Source of the DNA: an uncultured Collinsella sp.
GTDB taxonomy: Bacteria; Actinomycetota; Coriobacteriia; Coriobacteriales; Coriobacteriaceae
Assembly (NCBI GenBank): GCA_902489225.1
Contig: CABTZA010000003.1
Coordinates: forward strand, 1-27,127
Direction of reading: 5' to 3'
Length of the DNA: 27,127 nucleotides
Shown: positions 22,538 to 27,127 of the stretch, piece by piece
Layout: each line of letters begins with the position of its first letter
Numbering within the stretch: position 1 is the stretch's first letter
Made by a program: the position numbers and the translations under genes
The notes under the pieces: model-generated
The model's database searches: none
What the model was told of the DNA's origin: nothing
The model's input: the letters and a program-made list of their open reading frames with translations, nothing else

Positions 22538-23343
22538 CGTCCATCACGCTCCCATGCAACGAACTGTTCAGGCCAGCCCTGAACCTGTGGCTGAATATGC
22601 TCGGCGCAGCCCTTAAATGCCGTTTGGTCCGTGGCGAGCGATGCCCCATGCTTTCCATGCGAAAAGACATGTAGGCTAAAGCCAATCCCGTGGTCGGCAA
22701 GAGCCTGCGCAAGAAGGAGGCTATTTTGAACTGGTACCGATGCATCCTCGGCGGTATGCCACAAGAACGTACGGGGGAAGCCATCGCCCACCATATTCTC
22801 GATCGACAACTTTTGAGCTAAAGCGCCATCGGCACCCGTTAGGTGTTCAAACGAACCACGATGAGCATAGGCCCCCGAGCTTACGACCGGATAGCCCAAG
22901 CAAAGTGTGTCAGGCCGAATCGACTCAGGCGATGCCGAAATCGACTCTGCAAGCCAGGGTTGGTCCCAAAGCGCCCCGAGCAAGCCAACTAGATGCCCAC
23001 CGGCCGAAAAACCCATGACCGTAATCCGATCAGGATCGACACAGTACTCTGCCGCATGGCTTCGGACGGTATCGACCGCCCGCGCGAGTTCTTGCAATGC
23101 CAGCGGATAGACAGCCGGAGCAACCGAATAGTTCAGTACAAACGCTTGGTAGCCCATCGCCAACAAACGGAGCGCTACCGGCTCGCCTTCGCGCGGCGAA
23201 ACGTGATCGTAGCCGCCTCCTGGCACGACCACAACTGCAGGCAGCGGTTTTAAAGCATAAGCATCTTCGGTCGGGGCAAAAACATAAGACGTAATCGTGG
23301 CAGACGAGCCATCGACCCCGACAGGAATCGTTTTATTGAGCAT
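22534..23343 (-). CDS. HSL-type alpha/beta hydrolase, putative acetyl esterase
   Basis: This 269-residue esterase of the hormone-sensitive-lipase/acetyl-esterase group has the oxyanion motif PGGGYDHV (Gly42-44), nucleophile box GFSAGG (Ser113), an Asp in WHTAEDASVPV (Asp200) and His in SHGKHG (His232). Members in pectin or xylan loci deacetylate oligosaccharides. No signal peptide is seen. The start is ATG 23343 with AAAGGGA upstream; the in-frame ATG at 23394 lacks such a site and overlaps a hairpin. It lies between GH28 and the methylesterase fusion, with a four-base overlap into the latter. Confidence 0.85.
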   Translation of the reverse strand: MLNKTIPVGVDGSSATITSYVFAPTEDAYALKPLPAVVVVPGGGYDHVSPREGEPVALRLLAMGYQAFVLNYSVAPAVYPLALQELARAVDTVRSHAAEYCVDPDRITVMGFSAGGHLVGLLGALWDQPWLAESISASPESIRPDTLCLGYPVVSSGAYAHRGSFEHLTGADGALAQKLSIENMVGDGFPRTFLWHTAEDASVPVQNSLLLAQALADHGIGFSLHVFSHGKHGASLATDQTAFKGCAEHIQPQVQGWPEQFVAWERDGR

Positions 23344-23395
23344 GTATTCCCTTTCACCATGATGCGTAGCGCAGCGCACACGGCCGTATCGCACA

Positions 23396-23432
23396 AGGGC
23401 TGCATTGCCGATTTATCCGACAATGCAGCCCT
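23396..23432. terminator. Stem-loop between GH28 and esterase genes
   Basis: AGGGCTGCATTG pairs perfectly with CAATGCAGCCCT around a 13-base loop. No T-tract follows on the minus strand, so it is more likely a stability or processing element within the operon than an efficient terminator. Confidence 0.55.
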
Positions 23433-23447
23433 GGTCATCAACCCGAG

Positions 23448-25043
23448 TTAGGAACGGACAACCTTGTCGACGTTCTGGAGCTGCAGTTCCTCGCCGTCCT
23501 GGCCCTCGATCACCACATTTTGCAGATCGAGTACCTTGACGTTTTGCGCAATGATGCCCTGACACACCATGGGCTCAACGCCGCAGGCCATGGCCGGGAC
23601 AAAGGGCTCGGCATCCGGCGCGAAGGTCACGTGGACATCCTGGAACGTCAGGCGCGTTACTTTACTCTCGGGCAGGCCCGTGATGTAGGCAGCGGCCGCG
23701 TGGCAGTTAGTGGCCTCGATATCGCAAAACGTCGTGGCACCAAAGCCGGGCGTGCGGTCGTCGACAGGCAGCGTCTCGCGAGACTGCACGTAATCGGTCT
23801 TGCCGTCCTTGTCGCAGAAGTAGAAGGAGTTGACCACGAAGGGCGTGAGCACCTCATCCATGCGAATGTGCTCAAAGGTAATGCCCTCGTTGACGGCATC
23901 CTTGCCGCGCCCGCGGCGGGTCTTGACGCGCAGGCCGCGGTCGGTGCGCTCAAAGAGGCACTTGCTCACGGTAAGGTCCTTGATGCCGCCGGCAGCCTCT
24001 GAACCCAGGACCACGGCGCCGTGACCATCGTGCATGTAGCAGTGAGAGATCAGCACGTCGTGCGTGGCGGGACGAAGCTCGGGCTCAATGCCCAGCTTGC
24101 CGCTCTTGATGGCGATGCAGTCGTCGCCCACCGAGAACTGACAGCCAAGGATGCGGACAAAGCCGCAGCTCTCGGGATCGAAACCGTCGGTGTTGTGGGA
24201 GTTCTTGGGACCCTCGATCGACAGGCAAAGCGCATCGACATGCTCGCACAGGACGGGATGGATATTCCACGCCGGGCTGTTGCGCACGGTAAAGCCGGCA
24301 AGGCTCACGTTTTGGCACTCGGACAGGAAGATCATGCGCGGACGGGCGACCTCGCGGCCCTCCTCGGGACGGAAGATGTTCTTAAAGTCCTTGTTCCACC
24401 AGTTGTCCTCGGCAAAATCGGTCTGACCGTCAATCGCGCCGCGACCATAGATGCACACGTCGTGCACGCCCAGACCCGTAAAGGTAGAACAGTAGGTCGA
24501 GAAACTCTCGCCCTCCCAGCGGCCCAGGGGCAGCATATCGGTGCCGGCATGCCCGGCGCCCTCGTCGCCTGTGACCGTGCCCGGAATGTAGGCAAGCGCC
24601 GCGCGATCGTGACGGGCCAACAGCACCGCTCCCTCGGCGAGCTCGATGTTGATATTGCTCTTAAGGAAGAGGGACTTGATGCGATAACTACCGGCGGGGA
24701 TCAGCACGCGCCCGCCCTTGGGGCAGGCCATGATGGCAGCCTGGATGTTGGTGGTGTCGTCGTGCTCGGCATCGCCCTTGGCGCCACAGTCGCGAACGTT
24801 GATGGTAAAGGGCTCAGCCGGCGTGGTGACACCTACGCTCAGCTCACGCTCGCCACAAACAAAACGAACCAGGTTGCGCTTGCCGGGGATCAGGCCGTCG
24901 ACATAGGTCTCGACCGTATTCGTGGTACCGGCGGGCTCGTCGTTGACAAAGATCTCCCACGTATCGGCACAGGTAAAGTAGCCGCCGTCGTCAAGCTCGA
25001 TCACGGCCGCGCGGGCGTTGCGCCAGATAACGTTCGTCTCCAT
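23448..25043 (-). CDS. GH28 polygalacturonase, probably exo-acting
   Basis: This 531-residue right-handed beta-helix has the four GH28 signatures: HNTDGFDPES (Asp286), VGDDCIAIKSG (Asp307 and Asp308), DGHGAVVLGSE (His341) and RGLRVKTRRGRG (Arg372, Lys374). An N-terminal beta domain of about 80 residues precedes the helix, as in exo-polygalacturonases that release mono- or digalacturonate. There is no signal peptide, which also favours action on short imported oligomers. ATG 25043 follows GAGGGAG. The transporter gene lies upstream on the same strand, but a strong terminator separates them. Expression therefore needs readthrough or a promoter in the 50-base gap; TACAAT at about 25077-25082 is the only candidate. 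Confidence 0.9.
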   Translation of the reverse strand: METNVIWRNARAAVIELDDGGYFTCADTWEIFVNDEPAGTTNTVETYVDGLIPGKRNLVRFVCGERELSVGVTTPAEPFTINVRDCGAKGDAEHDDTTNIQAAIMACPKGGRVLIPAGSYRIKSLFLKSNINIELAEGAVLLARHDRAALAYIPGTVTGDEGAGHAGTDMLPLGRWEGESFSTYCSTFTGLGVHDVCIYGRGAIDGQTDFAEDNWWNKDFKNIFRPEEGREVARPRMIFLSECQNVSLAGFTVRNSPAWNIHPVLCEHVDALCLSIEGPKNSHNTDGFDPESCGFVRILGCQFSVGDDCIAIKSGKLGIEPELRPATHDVLISHCYMHDGHGAVVLGSEAAGGIKDLTVSKCLFERTDRGLRVKTRRGRGKDAVNEGITFEHIRMDEVLTPFVVNSFYFCDKDGKTDYVQSRETLPVDDRTPGFGATTFCDIEATNCHAAAAYITGLPESKVTRLTFQDVHVTFAPDAEPFVPAMACGVEPMVCQGIIAQNVKVLDLQNVVIEGQDGEELQLQNVDKVVRS

Positions 25044-25090
25044 GGATTTCTCCCTCAAAAAGATGCTCTAAAGGCAAATTGTACGCTGTT

Positions 25091-25135
25091 AAAAAAGGGC
25101 CGTGCCTGCCGGCGGAATTCCGGTGGCACGGCCCT
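25091..25135 (-). terminator. Strong terminator between transporter and GH28
   Basis: On the minus strand AGGGCCGTGCC pairs with GGCACGGCCCT, with an inner CCGG/CCGG pairing, and runs into TTTTTT. It would end or strongly reduce transcription after the transporter gene, allowing higher transporter than enzyme levels. Confidence 0.9.
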
Positions 25136-25158
25136 GTGATTTGGACGATATGTCGGCC

Positions 25159-26718
25159 TTACTCGGCGGGGGTTACGCTACCGTCCTGGAAGCCAACGTT
25201 GTTGTGGGCAAAGCAGTCCTCGTACTTAAAGCCGGAGAGCTCCTCGCAAAGCGCCTTGACCTCGGGCTTGACGTCGGCCATCTTGCCACCCTCCTTGACG
25301 CGGTGAATCTCGTCGCAAAGGATGTCGCACTGCTCCTTGTCGATCTTGATGCCGCGGGCAAGGACGGCCGCAAGCAGGAAGAAGCCGGCGCAGCCGATGA
25401 TCATGTAGCCGCAGATATACAGAGGCACGGTAGCGGGCTGGGTCACGGCGTCGCTATTGCCGGCGGTCTGAATGAAGCCGGAGGCAGCAAGGACGATAGC
25501 CCACACGTTGACGGCGATAGCCTGGGCGATCTGCTGGCAGAGCTGCTGCGCGGAGCTGTAGATGCCCTCGCGACGACGCAGGGTGATGAGTTCATCGACA
25601 TCGGGGATGTAGTTGAGCAGAACATCGGGCAGGTACTGGAAGCCGACGTAGAAGAACTTCCAGATGGCGAAGATGATGGGGTAGGCGATCATGGCGATGG
25701 CGACCGTGGAGGTGCCGTTGATCTGACCAAAGGCGAAGTAGTTGTAGGCAATGATGCACGCAGCGCAACCGGCATTTGCGAGGTACCAAGACTTGTGGAA
25801 GCCCTTCTTGGCCATGAGGGCGACCCAGATGGCGGTGCAGACGATAGCGACGACCTTGCCAGGCATCTCCATCACGGACTCGTAGGACTTAGGAATCTGC
25901 AGGCAGTAGACGATGAAGAAGGACAGGCAGGCAGACCAGCAGGCAGCAGCAAGCTTCGTGGAGACCTGTGCATACAGGACCTTGCGGAAGGACTTGTTGC
26001 GGAAAGTGGAGATAACGTCGATGAAGAACTTCTTGATGCCCTCGCCGACGCTCTCGATCTTCTCCTGAGCGACCTCCTCGGGGGTGTGCACCCACGTGGA
26101 CAGGTACACGCAGAGCAGCGAGATTGCCATGACCGAAGCGTTGATCGTAGCGATGATGAAGTAGCTAAACGGGTTGGTCTCGCCGAAGGTGCCAAAGCCA
26201 AAGCCGACGAGTGCTGCCATCAGGAAGCCGGCGGCGTTACCAAAGAGATGCTTGTAGCCGGTAAGGTACGTACGCTCCTTAAAGTCGTCGGTCATCTCGA
26301 TGGTAAGCGGCGACAGGTTGGCGGTGCAGAACGTGTACGCGACGTTGTAGATCAGGTACAGCACAAAGTAGTACGGGAAGCCAAACGGCGTAGCCACGAA
26401 GATGAGCGGCTCGGCGATCATCATCGGGATGGCCAGCAAGATCCAGAAACGACGACGACCAAAGATGCGGCCAATCTTGGTGGCATAGAAGTTATCGGCC
26501 ACAAAGCCCATCAGCGGGCAAAGAATGGCGTTGACATAGATGGCAAACGAGCTGATCAGTGCAGCCTCGCCTGCGGACAGGCCACACTCCGTGGACAGGA
26601 ACAGCACCATGTAGCTGTGCGTAAAGGTCAGGGCACCGGAATTGAGCATACCGCCCATACCAAAGCCCAAGCGCGTCCAGAATGTGATCTTACGCTTTTT
26701 TCCGATCTTATTAGTCAT
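25159..26718 (-). CDS. GPH-family (MelB-like) sugar symporter, probable pectic oligosaccharide importer
   Basis: This 519-residue protein has about 12 membrane segments and the layout of glycoside-pentoside-hexuronide cation symporters: KITFWTRLGFGMGGMLNSG at the start, FVADNFYATKIGRIFGRRRFWIL in loop 2-3, LSPLTIEMTDDFKERTYLTGY, and a hydrophilic C-terminal extension. The family imports oligosides and hexuronides with Na+ or H+. As head of a locus full of pectic enzymes without signal peptides, it most likely brings in oligogalacturonides or unsaturated oligomers. ATG 26718 follows AGAGGGAG; an upstream in-frame ATG at 26769 is less likely. Its promoter carries two close operators, plus a distant one. 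Confidence 0.87.
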   Translation of the reverse strand: MTNKIGKKRKITFWTRLGFGMGGMLNSGALTFTHSYMVLFLSTECGLSAGEAALISSFAIYVNAILCPLMGFVADNFYATKIGRIFGRRRFWILLAIPMMIAEPLIFVATPFGFPYYFVLYLIYNVAYTFCTANLSPLTIEMTDDFKERTYLTGYKHLFGNAAGFLMAALVGFGFGTFGETNPFSYFIIATINASVMAISLLCVYLSTWVHTPEEVAQEKIESVGEGIKKFFIDVISTFRNKSFRKVLYAQVSTKLAAACWSACLSFFIVYCLQIPKSYESVMEMPGKVVAIVCTAIWVALMAKKGFHKSWYLANAGCAACIIAYNYFAFGQINGTSTVAIAMIAYPIIFAIWKFFYVGFQYLPDVLLNYIPDVDELITLRRREGIYSSAQQLCQQIAQAIAVNVWAIVLAASGFIQTAGNSDAVTQPATVPLYICGYMIIGCAGFFLLAAVLARGIKIDKEQCDILCDEIHRVKEGGKMADVKPEVKALCEELSGFKYEDCFAHNNVGFQDGSVTPAE

Positions 26719-26795
26719 CGAGCTCCCTCTCTTTTCTCGATTGTCTTGTAACAAGACAGTTGAGTCCACACTGACATCTGTCTGCCCAGCGTTCA

Positions 26796-26811
26796 GGGTG
26801 AACGTTTAGTT
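26796..26811. promoter_or_regulatory. TGAACGTT operator downstream of transporter -10
   Basis: GGGTGAACGTTTAG is an operator variant. It lies directly after the CATAAT -10 box in the direction of transcription, a typical repressing position. Confidence 0.6.
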
Positions 26812-26813
26812 AG

Positions 26814-26842
26814 ATTATGCGCGATTGCTTACGACAGGTGAA
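26814..26842 (-). promoter_or_regulatory. Promoter of transporter gene
   Basis: On the minus strand TTCACC (26837-26842) and CATAAT (26814-26819) are spaced by exactly 17 bases. The -35 lies inside the perfect operator and a second operator follows the -10. The start codon is about 95 bases downstream. Confidence 0.55.
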
Positions 26843-26851
26843 CGTTCACTT
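26836..26851. promoter_or_regulatory. Perfect GTGAACGTTCAC operator over transporter -35
   Basis: AGGTGAACGTTCACTT contains the same 12-bp perfect core as the sites at 100-115 and 12083-12094. It overlaps the -35 hexamer of the transporter promoter. Confidence 0.65.
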
Positions 26852-26956
26852 GAATAATATCCTTGAACGGTCGATTTTTACCGCTGAACGGACACAATTG
26901 AGATCCTCACACCTATTTTCTGCTGGTAAAGGTGCCATGCTGGACAGCCATGAGAT

Positions 26957-26972
26957 AGGTGAACGTTTATCA
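26957..26972. promoter_or_regulatory. Distal TGAACGTT operator
   Basis: AGGTGAACGTTTAT lies about 120 bases upstream of the transporter's perfect operator. It could allow looping between sites. Two further TGAACGG fragments occur at about 26864 and 26885. No reading frame in 26719-27073 looks genuine. Confidence 0.5.
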
Positions 26973-27000
26973 GACATACCAACATATTCACTTAACCATG

Positions 27001-27039
27001 AAACGAAAAGGCCCCGCCGGGAACACTCCCGATGGGGCC
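27001..27039 (-). terminator. Terminator of the gene at the right edge
   Basis: GGCCCC..CGGG pairs with CCCG..GGGGCC (27010-27039) and is followed on the minus strand by TTTTCGTTT. It ends transcription of the partial gene to its right. Confidence 0.8.
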
Positions 27040-27073
27040 GATGACATCTCGCTATGCTTGGGCGCACTTGCCG

Positions 27074-27127
27074 CTACAAGCAGACGCCGTCCTTCCAGAT
27101 ACTGATCTCGTGACAGCCACGGCGCTC
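27074..27127 (-). CDS. C-terminal fragment of unidentified protein
   Basis: The minus strand reads 17 codons ending GCHEISIWKDGVCL and a TAG stop at 27074-27076. A terminator follows 35 bases later, supporting a real gene end. The rest of the gene is outside the window and the family cannot be recognised from so little sequence. The direction matches the pectin locus. Confidence 0.5.
   Translation of the reverse strand, partial: ERRGCHEISIWKDGVCL

Noticed and set aside
25102..26751. 549-residue plus-strand open frame
   Set aside because: It is antisense to the GPH transporter, whose membrane segments and ribosome site are convincing.

Overview
The window looks like chromosomal DNA of a Gram-positive, moderately GC-rich gut actinobacterium, most likely a Coriobacteriia member such as Collinsella. 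This rests on gene content, codon style and AGGAGG-type ribosome sites; no rRNA or complete tRNA is present to confirm it. The main theme is pectin and uronate catabolism.

Region 1 (1-4250) is a patchwork. A structured leader precedes a YczE/YitT-type membrane protein gene. Next is an AAA+ ATPase gene whose upstream region is seven tandem 10-bp repeats. An array of short inverted repeats follows, then a decayed tyrosine integrase on the minus strand. The integrase lies beside the 3' half of an initiator tRNA (anticodon loop to CCA) followed by a terminator. This is best read as the end of a degraded integrative element in tRNA-fMet.

Region 2 (4250-7750) carries an MGMT-family alkyltransferase, a two-CBS-domain protein translationally coupled to a DHA2 drug-efflux-type MFS transporter (all minus), and an ArsC/Spx-like protein without the active-site Cys (plus).

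Region 3 (7850-13860) is a sugar-acid module. A GntP permease and an IlvD/Edd-family dehydratase (minus) diverge from a FadR-type GntR regulator (plus), with several CTGATG-type half-sites between them. Next come an SDR dehydrogenase and an RpiB-like isomerase that resemble streptococcal DhuD and DhuI, which turn the unsaturated-uronate product into 2-keto-3-deoxygluconate (KDG). They end at a strong terminator.

Region 4 (13900-26720, all minus) holds, in transcription order: a GPH-family sugar transporter, GH28 polygalacturonase, an HSL-type esterase, a pectin methylesterase-alpha/beta hydrolase fusion, an SGNH esterase, a GH105 unsaturated galacturonyl hydrolase, a TIM-barrel epimerase, a GltD-like Fe-S flavoprotein and an Old-Yellow-Enzyme-type reductase. 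None of the hydrolases has a visible signal peptide, so imported pectic oligosaccharides are probably processed in the cytoplasm. The GH105 product would feed DhuI and DhuD, and the gluconate branch would also reach KDG. KDG kinase and KDPG aldolase are not in the window.

A CpG-centred palindrome, GTGAACGTTCAC and variants, recurs upstream of the transporter, GH105 and dhuD genes and at the left edge. It is a good candidate for the operator of a LacI-type regulator encoded elsewhere. Two copies of a 67-bp palindromic repeat lie before dhuI and between the two flavoprotein genes. The right edge holds the last codons of another minus-strand gene and its terminator.
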